In this document: positions 56,304-64,000 of the stretch, one piece after another | Position numbering within the stretch: the stretch's first letter is position 1 | How the letters are laid out: every line of letters begins with the position of its first letter | NCBI GenBank assembly: GCA_006218025.1 | Contig: VBWA01000042.1 | Location: 1-64,000 of the forward strand | Length of the DNA stretch: 64,000 nucleotides | Direction: 5' to 3' | Source of the DNA: Rhodocyclaceae bacterium | GTDB taxonomy: Bacteria; Pseudomonadota; Gammaproteobacteria; Burkholderiales; Rhodocyclaceae | Translations under genes and position numbers: made by a program | Notes under the pieces: model-generated | Database searches by the model: none | Told to the model about the DNA's origin: nothing | The model's input: the letters and a program-made list of their open reading frames with translations, nothing else

Positions 56304-59096
56304 ATGAAAGCATCGCGCAGGGAATTCCTCAAGGCCACTGGCGCCTCGTCGCTGAGTCTCATGCTGGGCGGTACGTATTCATTGCGGGTCCTGGCCCAGA
56401 GTCAGGATGCAATGGTTCAGCACGAGTATTCCGGTTGGGAAAACTTCCACCGCAATCAATGGAGCTGGGACAAGAAGACACGTGGCGCCCATCTCATCAA
56501 CTGCACGGGCGCCTGCCCGCATAACGTGTATACCAAGGACGGGGTGGTCCTGCGCGAGGAAGCGTCGAAGGACATCGCACCGATGCCAGGCCTTCCCGAA
56601 TACAATCCGCGCGGCTGCAACAAAGGCGTCTGCGGCGTGGACTACCAGTACGGACCGCACCGCATCAAATACCCGTTGATCCGCGTCGGCGAGCGGGGCG
56701 AGGGCAAGTGGCGGCGGGCCAGTTGGGACGAGGCTCTTGAAATGATCGCCGACAAGATCGTCGATACCATCAAGAACGAAGCGCCCGACTGCATCAGCGT
56801 CTTCTCGCCGGTTCCCGCCGTGGCGCCGGTTTCGTTTGCTGCCGGCCACCGTTTCGCCCACTACATCGGCGCCCATACGCACACCTTCTTCGACTGGTAT
56901 GGCGACCACCCGACGGGCCAGACCCAGACCTGCGGCGTCCAGGGCGATTCCTGCGAAACCGCCGACTGGTTCAATGCCAAGTTCATCATCCTGTGGGGCG
57001 CCAATCCCTCGATCACGAGGATTCCCGATGCCCACTACCTGTCGGAAGCCTCACTGAACGGTACAAAGATCGTCAGCATTTCACCGGATTACAACGCCTC
57101 CTCGATCAAGGCCGACCAGTGGCTGCACCTGAAACCCGGCACCGACGGCGCCCTCGGCATGGCTATGGCCTACGTCATCATCAAGGAGAAACTCTTCGAC
57201 GTCCACGGTGTCAAGGAACAGACCGATCTGCCCTATCTGGTGCGCAAGGACAACCAGCGCTTCCTGCGCGAGTCGGATGTGGTGGCCAACGGTTCCACCG
57301 GCAAGTTCTACGCCTGGGATGCGAAGACCGGCAAGGCGGTAATCATGAAGGGCTGCTGGGGTGACGAGCCGGCACAGAAGGGGCCGCCCGTGGCATTCAT
57401 GGGCCGCAACACCAATACCTTCCCCAAGGGTTACATCGATCTCGGCGACCTCGATCCGGCCCTCGAAGGTACTTACAAGATCCAGCTCAAGGATGGTTCC
57501 TCGGTCGAAGTGCAGCCGGTGTTCGACATTCTCAAGACCCGCATCATGAAACAGAACACGCCCGAGGCGGCTGCCGCCGTCACCGGCATTCCGGCCAAGG
57601 TCATCGTGCAACTGGCGAAGGACTACGCCACCGCCAAGCCCGCCATGATCATCAGCGGCGGCGGCACCAACCACTGGTACTACAGCGATGTCCTGCTGCG
57701 CGTCTTCCATCTGCTGAGCGCCCTGACGGCCAGCGAGGGCAAGAACGGCGGCGGACTCCAGCATTACATCGGGCAGTGGAAACCGACCTTCCTGCCTGGC
57801 CTCGCTGCGCTGGCCTGGCCTGAAACCCCGGCCAAGCAACGGTTCTGCCAGACCACCATCTGGACCTATGTGCACGCGGAGGTCAATGACGAGATGCTGA
57901 ACTCGAACATTGACACCAACAAGTATCTGCGGAAGAGCATCGCGACCAAGCAGATGCCGCTGCTGCCGGCCAATGGTCGCGACCCGAAGGTGTTCATCGT
58001 CTATCGCGGCAACTACCTCAACCAGGCCAAGGGGCAGAAGTACGTGCTGCGCAACCTGTGGCCGAAACTCGAGTTGATCGTCGACATCAACATTCGCATG
58101 GACTCGACGGCGCTCTACTCGGACATCGTCCTGCCGTCGGCCCACTGGTACGAGAAGACCGACCTCAATGTGACCATGGAGCACACCTCGATCAACATGA
58201 CGGAGCCGGCCATCAAGCCGATGTGGGAGTCCAGGACCGACTGGCAGATCTTTCAGGCATTGGCGAAGAAGGTCGAAGAATCGGCGCGGCGCAAGAAGTT
58301 CGAGAGATACAACGACGAACAGTTCAAGTGGGTGCGCGATCTCACCAATCTGTGGAACCAGATGACCATGGACGGCAAGCTGGCGGATGACGAAGCTGCT
58401 TGCCAATTCATCTTGGACACGGCGCCGCAGACCAAGGGCATCACCATGGCGATGCTGCGCGACAAGCCGCAGCGCTTCAAGGGCAACTGGACTTCGCCGA
58501 TGCAGGAGGGCGTTCCCTACACGCCGTTCAAGAACTACGTGGTGGACAAAAAGCCGTGGCCGACGCTGACCGGGCGCCAGCAGTTCTATTTCGACCATGA
58601 CACCTTCTTCGACATGGGCCTGGAACTGCCGGTCTACAAAGGCCCCATCAATGCCGACAAGTTCCCGTTGCGCTTCAACACGCCGCACAGCCGCTACGCG
58701 ATCCATTCGACCTTCAAGGACAACGTGCAAATGCTCAGGCTGCAGCGCGGCGGACCCTCGGTCGAGATGGCGCCGGCGGACGCCAAGGCGCGCGGCATCA
58801 ACGACAACGACTGGGTCGAGGTGTGGAACGACCACGGCAAGGTGATCTGCCGGGTCAAGGTGCGCAAGGGCGAGCAAAGCGGCCGCGTCTCGATGTGGCA
58901 CACGCCCGAGCTCTACATGGATCTCATCGAGGGCAGCAGCCAGAGCGTCTGCCCGGTGCGCATCTCGCCGACCCACCTGGTCGGCAACTACGGGCACTTG
59001 GTGTTCAGGCCGAACTACTACGGTCCGGGCGGCACCCAACGCGACTCGCGGGTCGAGGTCAAGCGCTACATCGGCGCCACCCCAATGCCCCTCTGA
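56304..59096 (+). CDS. pcrA: Perchlorate reductase catalytic subunit (molybdopterin)
   Basis: A 930-residue periplasmic type II DMSO-reductase-family enzyme reducing perchlorate and chlorate to chlorite. It has a Tat signal (SRREFLK), probable cleavage after VLA31, the FS0 iron-sulfur ligands His63, Cys67, Cys71, Cys105, and the molybdenum ligand Asp201 in FFDWYGDHPTGQ, i.e. Asp170 in mature numbering. By the same offset the aromatic gate is Phe164, Phe165 (Tyr165 in the characterised enzyme) and Trp461. The ATG at 56304 has AAGGAGAG upstream. Identity as PcrA rather than chlorate, selenate or steroid dehydrogenase rests on close overall match (for example the C-terminus KRYIGATP), the pcrBCD order, and neighbouring cld. 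Confidence 0.95.
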   Translation: MKASRREFLKATGASSLSLMLGGTYSLRVLAQSQDAMVQHEYSGWENFHRNQWSWDKKTRGAHLINCTGACPHNVYTKDGVVLREEASKDIAPMPGLPEYNPRGCNKGVCGVDYQYGPHRIKYPLIRVGERGEGKWRRASWDEALEMIADKIVDTIKNEAPDCISVFSPVPAVAPVSFAAGHRFAHYIGAHTHTFFDWYGDHPTGQTQTCGVQGDSCETADWFNAKFIILWGANPSITRIPDAHYLSEASLNGTKIVSISPDYNASSIKADQWLHLKPGTDGALGMAMAYVIIKEKLFDVHGVKEQTDLPYLVRKDNQRFLRESDVVANGSTGKFYAWDAKTGKAVIMKGCWGDEPAQKGPPVAFMGRNTNTFPKGYIDLGDLDPALEGTYKIQLKDGSSVEVQPVFDILKTRIMKQNTPEAAAAVTGIPAKVIVQLAKDYATAKPAMIISGGGTNHWYYSDVLLRVFHLLSALTASEGKNGGGLQHYIGQWKPTFLPGLAALAWPETPAKQRFCQTTIWTYVHAEVNDEMLNSNIDTNKYLRKSIATKQMPLLPANGRDPKVFIVYRGNYLNQAKGQKYVLRNLWPKLELIVDINIRMDSTALYSDIVLPSAHWYEKTDLNVTMEHTSINMTEPAIKPMWESRTDWQIFQALAKKVEESARRKKFERYNDEQFKWVRDLTNLWNQMTMDGKLADDEAACQFILDTAPQTKGITMAMLRDKPQRFKGNWTSPMQEGVPYTPFKNYVVDKKPWPTLTGRQQFYFDHDTFFDMGLELPVYKGPINADKFPLRFNTPHSRYAIHSTFKDNVQMLRLQRGGPSVEMAPADAKARGINDNDWVEVWNDHGKVICRVKVRKGEQSGRVSMWHTPELYMDLIEGSSQSVCPVRISPTHLVGNYGHLVFRPNYYGPGGTQRDSRVEVKRYIGATPMPL

Positions 59097-59131
59097 TCGC
59101 CACCACCGGACAATTAGGAAGGAAATAAATC

Positions 59132-60133
59132 ATGGCAACAGTTATGAAAGCGCCCAAACGGCAGCTCACCTTCGTCACCGATCTCAACAAGTGCATCGGC
59201 TGTCAGACCTGCACGGTGGCCTGTAAAAAACTCTGGACCAGCGGCCCCGGCCAGGACTTCATGTACTGGCGCAACGTGGAGACCGCACCCGGCATGGGCT
59301 ATCCGCGCAACTGGGTGAGCAAGGGCGGCGGCTACAAGGACGGGCAACTGCAGAAGGGCAAGGTTCCGGCGATGATCGACTACGGCGTGCCTTTCCAGTT
59401 CGATTACTCAGGCCGTTTGTTCGAGGGCAAGCCAGGCCGCGTGCGGCCCAGTCCGACCCCCCGCACGGCGCCGAACTGGGACGAGGACGAGGGTGCCGGC
59501 GATTACCCGAACAACTCTTACTTCTACCTGCCGCGCATGTGCAACCATTGCGCCAAGCCTGCCTGCCTTGAGGCCTGCCCCAATGACGCCATTTACAAGC
59601 GCGAGCAGGACGGGATCGTGCTGATTCATCTCGACAAGTGCAAGGGATCGCAGAACTGCGTGTCGGCCTGCCCCTATGCCAAGCCCTACTTCAATCCAGT
59701 GTCGAACAAGGCGAACAAATGCATCGGCTGCTTCCCGCGCATCGAGAAGGGTGTCGCCACGGCTTGCGTCGCGCAATGTGTCGGCCGCGCCATGCATGTC
59801 GGCTTCATCGACGACGTCAATAGCTCGGTGTACAAGCTGGTCAAGCAGTGGAAAGTGGCGCTGCCCCTGCACCCGGAATTCGGTACCGAACCGAATGTCT
59901 TCTACGTGCCGCCGGTGCTTGGACCGCGCAAGGAAGATTCCGTGGGCAACGCCTTCGAGGACCCGAAAATTCCCCTGGCGCAACTCGAGGGCCTGTTCGG
60001 CAAAGGCGTGAAGGACGTGCTGAAGCTCCTGGCCATGGAGCGGGAGAAGAAGGTCAAAGGGCAGGCATCCGACTTGATGGATGTCCTGATCGCGCGTCGC
60101 AGCGTCGACATGATGATCTCGCCGATGACCTGA
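59132..60133 (+). CDS. pcrB: Perchlorate reductase iron-sulfur subunit
   Basis: A 333-residue electron-transfer subunit relaying electrons to PcrA. Four cysteine groups are visible: C21-C24-C27-C31 (CIGCQTCTVAC), C137-C140-C145-C149 (CNHCAKPACLEAC), CKGSQNCVSAC from C170 where a Ser takes the usual cysteine place (three-cysteine [3Fe-4S] site), and C197-C200-C212-C216. No signal peptide is present; it is co-exported with PcrA through Tat, as in this family. A strong AGGAAGGA Shine-Dalgarno precedes it, 35 nt after pcrA. Confidence 0.95.
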   Translation: MATVMKAPKRQLTFVTDLNKCIGCQTCTVACKKLWTSGPGQDFMYWRNVETAPGMGYPRNWVSKGGGYKDGQLQKGKVPAMIDYGVPFQFDYSGRLFEGKPGRVRPSPTPRTAPNWDEDEGAGDYPNNSYFYLPRMCNHCAKPACLEACPNDAIYKREQDGIVLIHLDKCKGSQNCVSACPYAKPYFNPVSNKANKCIGCFPRIEKGVATACVAQCVGRAMHVGFIDDVNSSVYKLVKQWKVALPLHPEFGTEPNVFYVPPVLGPRKEDSVGNAFEDPKIPLAQLEGLFGKGVKDVLKLLAMEREKKVKGQASDLMDVLIARRSVDMMISPMT

Positions 60134-60139
60134 AGCCAT

Positions 60140-60163
60140 GCGGGGCGGCTGGTGCCGCCCCGC
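60140..60163 (+). other. Perfect hairpin between pcrB and pcrC
   Basis: GCGGGGCGGC / GCCGCCCCGC, a 10-bp all-GC stem with a TGGT loop, starts 7 nt after the pcrB stop. It has no T-run, so it may stabilise or process the mRNA or attenuate pcrCD relative to pcrAB. Confidence 0.6.
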
Positions 60164-60178
60164 TTCGTTCCTGAAACC

Positions 60179-60913
60179 ATGCTTTCCCAGATGAAGACCA
60201 AACTCCTTGTCATCGGCGGCTGGCTGCTGGCGGCCGCCTCGTTGGGAACACCCGCCGGCGCCCAGACTCCGGAATACACGGGTAACCGCGTCTGCACCAA
60301 ATGCCATTTTTCGCAAGGCGACGCTTGGCGTGCGACAGGCCACGCCAAGGCCTTCGACTCGCTGAAGCCCAAGGTCAAGGCGGCTGCCAAGACCCTGGCC
60401 GGACTCGATCCGGTAAAGGATTACAGCGCGGATCAAAATTGCGTCGCTTGCCACGTGACCGGTCATGACGAAACCGGTGGTTACAAGACGGGCATGAATC
60501 CGGACGATGCCAAGTTGGTGGTCGGGGTGAGCTGCGAGTCGTGTCATGGCGCGGGAAGCATCTATCGCCAGAAGCATGCCGACGCGGTGGACAAGCTGAA
60601 GGCCTCGGGTGAAGCCACAGATCGCCAAGTGCTGGTCGATACGAAACAGAATTTTGACTATGAAAGTACCTGCGCGCGCTGCCACCTCAATTACAAGGGC
60701 TCGCCATGGGCTGGCGCAAAGCCGCCCTATTCGCCCTTTACGCCGGCAGTCGATCCGAAGTATCTGTTCGACTTCGACAAGGCGGTGCGGGTAGCCGGCG
60801 ACAAGAATCCGGCTCACACACATTACAAGTTGCGCGGCGTGTTCAAGGGCGGGACTGTTCCGGCGATCCGGGCCGACATTCAACAGGACGCGCTGGAGGA
60901 GCCCGCGGAATGA
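60179..60913 (+). CDS. pcrC: Perchlorate reductase-associated multiheme cytochrome c
   Basis: A periplasmic cytochrome with a signal peptide (MKTKLLVIGGWLLAAASLGT) and four CxxCH haem sites: CTKCH, CVACH, CESCH and CARCH. It resembles the cytochrome c-554 fold and in perchlorate reducers passes electrons to PcrAB. The start is either the ATG at 60179 or at 60191; the frame is open back to 60152. It is the third gene of the operon, as in known pcrABCD. Confidence 0.9.
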   Translation: MLSQMKTKLLVIGGWLLAAASLGTPAGAQTPEYTGNRVCTKCHFSQGDAWRATGHAKAFDSLKPKVKAAAKTLAGLDPVKDYSADQNCVACHVTGHDETGGYKTGMNPDDAKLVVGVSCESCHGAGSIYRQKHADAVDKLKASGEATDRQVLVDTKQNFDYESTCARCHLNYKGSPWAGAKPPYSPFTPAVDPKYLFDFDKAVRVAGDKNPAHTHYKLRGVFKGGTVPAIRADIQQDALEEPAE

Positions 60914-60980
60914 GTACTGCAAGGTTTCCGGCACGAGCCGACAAACCATGCAATCGCAAATCTACCAGGATGGATCAATC

Positions 60981-61664
60981 ATGAATGAAATGAGCTCAGC
61001 GATGAATATCAGTCGAGTCGAGAATGCGATGGCGCGAAGCCGCGTTTATGCGTTGCTTGCGACGGGATTTCGCTATCCCGACGAGGAGATTTTCTCGCAG
61101 CTGGCGGATGGTGCGTACGCAGGCGCGATCGCCAACGCCCTTGCGGTATGCGCGGCGAACATGGCCGGTGGGTTCCAGGAAATCCTGACTGGCCTGCAGG
61201 CGGCAACGTCACGCCAGGAGCTGGAAGCCGCCTACATCAGCGCCTTCGAGACGAACATGCCCGAGCCCAGCGTCGCGCTCTACGAGGGGAGCCACCACTT
61301 GCATGGCAACAAGCCGGAACTGCTGCTCGAGCTCAAGAGCTTCTACCGTGCATTCGGCCTGACCATGGCCGAGTCGGAAAACGATCTGGAAGATTCGCTG
61401 ACAGCGGAACTCGAGTTCATGCAATTTCTGACAGCCAAGCAGGCTCAGGCCGAGGATGGAACGCTGGACAAGTTGCCCTATTTGCGCGCACAGAAGGACT
61501 TTCTGGAGCGCCATCTGGCTGCATGGCTGCCACCATTGCAGGCGGAGGCCGAGAGCAAGCTGAAGAATCCCTTCTATCAGGCGCTCATCGCTCTTGCCAA
61601 TCGCTTTGTGGCCCTCGACGTACAGGCGGTGGAACGTGATGTTGCAGGCCAGCATGTGCAGTGA
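60981..61664 (+). CDS. pcrD: TorD/DmsD-type chaperone for PcrA
   Basis: A 227-residue cytosolic chaperone of the TorD family that guards the Tat signal and helps cofactor insertion of the molybdenum subunit. Family pattern: RSRVYALLATGFRYPDEEIF and EAAYISAFETNMPEPSVALYEGSHH, then ELLLELKSFYRAFGLTMAES. The ATG at 60981 has AGGA 10 nt upstream; an ATG at 60948 is a weaker alternative. It lies between pcrC and cld. Confidence 0.9.
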   Translation: MNEMSSAMNISRVENAMARSRVYALLATGFRYPDEEIFSQLADGAYAGAIANALAVCAANMAGGFQEILTGLQAATSRQELEAAYISAFETNMPEPSVALYEGSHHLHGNKPELLLELKSFYRAFGLTMAESENDLEDSLTAELEFMQFLTAKQAQAEDGTLDKLPYLRAQKDFLERHLAAWLPPLQAEAESKLKNPFYQALIALANRFVALDVQAVERDVAGQHVQ

Positions 61665-61726
61665 GGCATTTGATTCCATCGGCGGCGTGCCGCGAGTCGA
61701 TACCGTCGTCGATATTTGAAGATTGA

Positions 61727-62559
<833 letters not shown>

Positions 62560-62938
62560 TTAGCCAGACGTCGGGTCACCTGGCTCCAGGTCAACTGGAA
62601 CTCAGCGTGAGCATCGCATCTCGAACAACAAAAATGGCCGCACGGCATATAGCGATCGAAAGTCCGTCGCGCCAGCAAGCCGTTGGGTGACATTTGAGGC
62701 GGTCGAGCGCAAAGCATTCGCTACTGGGCTTGCTGGTCGTAAGGAAGACGAGCACGAATGAGGCACCGTTTAGAGTGCGGTCTGAGTCAGTCGCTTAGTA
62801 GTTACGGCCGCTGCGCTTAACGCTGATAGACGTGGTGTTAGTGGATCCCGACTTTGGCTCCCGTCACGGAGTCATTGTTGCAGCGCGAGGACCGAGTATT
62901 CCCCGCGACAAAGAGGATGAAATGGTGGAGCGCCGGTC
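62560..62938. other. Non-coding stretch between cld and nrsF
   Basis: A 379-bp region with no gene I can support on either strand. It lies between the convergent cld and nrsF genes. A short minus-strand open frame (62481-62717) reads partly antisense to cld and is rejected. No transposase remnant or attachment repeat was recognised. Confidence 0.6.
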
Positions 62939-63580
62939 CTACCAACGCAACAACAGGCGCCCGCTCAACGCCCCCACTGCAGCCGGAATCAACATGCCCA
63001 GCAGGTACCAGAAACCGAGGAAGGGCGCCTCCATTTCCGGACAGTGAATGCAATACACCAAGGCGCCGGTTGTCCCGGCAAGCAGCCCGGCGGCAGCACC
63101 GGCAAGTCTCAACCGTGTCGGCGCAAGACCTCTCATTGCCCATATCGTTGAGCCGAAAACCGGTACCGACAGCATGGCGATGAGGAAGGGGCAAACAGCC
63201 CACGTATCCCCCAAGAACAGCCTCGTACGTTGCAGTGGGTCGGCATTGATCAAGACGACCGCGGCGAGTATCCAGACGGCCAATACGGGCGCCACAAGTG
63301 CTGAAGGTACCCTGCCCAGCCTTCTTCCTGGTTGCGAGAGGCGCAATGCCAGCACCAGACTGGCTATGGTCACGCACGTCACGACCCCGGCCTTGATCCA
63401 GAATCTGGGAAGGAATAGGGCGTGTGCGAGATCTGTGCGAACGCCGAGAAGCATGACCATCAGCAAAATTGCACCCGTCGCCCCGAAAAAGAGCGCTGCC
63501 GCGTAGCGGCGGGCCGCGACGTTGGTATCAACAGGCCCCGTCCCGGTTGCGAGCATCGTGATTAGGTCGTCAGTTCTCAT
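62939..63580 (-). CDS. nrsF: NrsF-type anti-sigma factor (DUF1109)
   Basis: A 213-residue membrane protein with six hydrophobic helices, the DUF1109 pattern (N-terminal [20 protein letters not shown], six helices, [14 protein letters not shown] loop). In perchlorate reducers NrsF holds SigF inactive and responds to reactive chlorine. Cysteines that could act as redox sensors are seen, including the pair CIHC ([13 protein letters not shown]). It starts at 63580 with GGGAGGA upstream; its ATG overlaps the sigF stop (ATGA). Confidence 0.87.
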   Translation of the reverse strand: MRTDDLITMLATGTGPVDTNVAARRYAAALFFGATGAILLMVMLLGVRTDLAHALFLPRFWIKAGVVTCVTIASLVLALRLSQPGRRLGRVPSALVAPVLAVWILAAVVLINADPLQRTRLFLGDTWAVCPFLIAMLSVPVFGSTIWAMRGLAPTRLRLAGAAAGLLAGTTGALVYCIHCPEMEAPFLGFWYLLGMLIPAAVGALSGRLLLRW

Positions 63581-64000
63581 GTGTCCTCCCTTACCTTTGC
63601 AGCGAGCGCTTTCAGCCCTCGATGTACGCCCACCTTGACCGCGGATTCCGACATACCTGTGATCTGTGCCGTCGCCGCCACCGATAGCCCACCGAGCTTC
63701 ATGTGGATGATCGGCAACCGCTGTCGATCGGGCAGTTGGTCCAGCAGTTTGTCCAGATCGCGTCTCGCTTCGGCAGCGTCTTCGTCCGCCGAAAAGAAGT
63801 CGCCCAAATCGTCCAGCGAATCGGTCAGCGCCTCGCGATGCGACCGTCGCCGTAACATATCGATCAGCTTGTACTTCGCAATTGCGTGTACCCACGATGT
63901 CAGCGGCTGATCCACGTCGTATGTGTGGCGCTGGTTATGCACGGCCAACAAAGTTTCCTGCACAAGATCCTCGGCCTCAGTTGACAATTGGGCAAGCCGC
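63577..64000 (-). CDS. sigF: ECF sigma factor SigF (partial, runs off window)
   Basis: The 3' part of an ECF sigma factor; the 5' end lies beyond 64000. Region 2 ([40 protein letters not shown]) and region 4 ([39 protein letters not shown]) are intact. Paired with a DUF1109 anti-sigma factor, it fits the SigF/NrsF type that drives a reactive-chlorine/methionine-sulfoxide repair response. It is transcribed toward cld, with nrsF translationally coupled behind it. Confidence 0.87.
   Translation of the reverse strand, partial: RLAQLSTEAEDLVQETLLAVHNQRHTYDVDQPLTSWVHAIAKYKLIDMLRRRSHREALTDSLDDLGDFFSADEDAAEARRDLDKLLDQLPDRQRLPIIHMKLGGLSVAATAQITGMSESAVKVGVHRGLKALAAKVREDT

Noticed and set aside
56304-59096. 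Steroid C25 dehydrogenase, ethylbenzene dehydrogenase, selenate or chlorate reductase instead of PcrA
   Set aside because: These share the family, but the pcrABCD order, the close sequence match to PcrA, Trp461/Asp170 numbering and adjacent cld favour perchlorate reductase.
62640-62860. Possible integron attC-like or insertion-sequence remnant in the cld-nrsF gap
   Set aside because: Some GTTGGG/CTTAAC-type words are present, but I could not pair them into proper core sites and saw no transposase remnant.
62832-63047. A small plus-strand open frame overlapping the nrsF 3' end
   Set aside because: Mostly antisense to nrsF, with no conserved pattern.

Overview
The window reads as a chromosome segment of a high-GC betaproteobacterium. 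The best guess is Rhodocyclales or a close relative, judged from protein resemblance and gene order; no 16S gene is present. From 1 to about 52.6 kb it is mostly housekeeping sequence: purine synthesis (purD-purK), threonylcarbamoylation (Sua5-type synthase, tsaE), a glycerophosphodiester pair, alaS, a phosphohexomutase, waaF, ilvE, nudJ-mnmA, an HU gene, sseA, queG, an amidase, and the conserved string ribF-ileS-lspA-fkpB-ispH. Three tRNA genes (Ala-CGC, Arg-ACG, Thr-CGT) are visible. There is no rRNA and no CRISPR array.

At 28.9-39.9 kb, directly after ispH, lies a plus-strand set of type IV pilus minor pilins (pilE-like, fimT, pilV, pilW, pilX). It ends in a 2331-residue PilY1 whose von Willebrand A domain appears split by a long repeat-rich insert, followed by a small TonB-like protein. 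Facing it from the minus strand (48.8 to 39.9 kb) is the minor-pilin end of an MSHA locus in the classical order mshC-D-O-P-Q. A nucleotidyltransferase/small-protein pair sits between P and Q, and mshQ is broken by three frameshifts inside its repeats.

From about 52.7 kb to the right edge is a perchlorate-reduction island placed immediately after ccoI-ccoS. In order it holds a membrane PAS sensor kinase (pcrS-like), a sigma-54 response regulator (pcrR-like), a good -24/-12 promoter with an upstream inverted repeat, perchlorate reductase pcrA-pcrB-pcrC-pcrD, and chlorite dismutase (cld). On the opposite strand follow an NrsF-type anti-sigma factor and its ECF sigma factor, which runs off the window. 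The implied pathway is sensing by PcrS/PcrR, sigma-54-driven transcription of pcrABCD, periplasmic reduction of (per)chlorate to chlorite, and detoxification by Cld, with SigF/NrsF handling reactive chlorine stress. Two things stand out. The cld reading frame carries an apparent 37-nt out-of-frame deletion that removes its C-terminus. PcrA has Phe where the characterised enzyme has the gate residue Tyr165.

The host part carries a dispersed ~24-bp repeat (AAAGTCGGCGCTGGCG-NN-ACGGCG; about 12 copies at 2.5-51.8 kb, inside genes and between them, in several frames) that I do not find in the island, which supports a separate origin for the island. Caution: ileS, an essential gene, also shows an out-of-frame deletion (about 80 nt). 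With mshQ this means several broken frames in one window, so sequencing or assembly error must be excluded before biology is inferred from broken cld.
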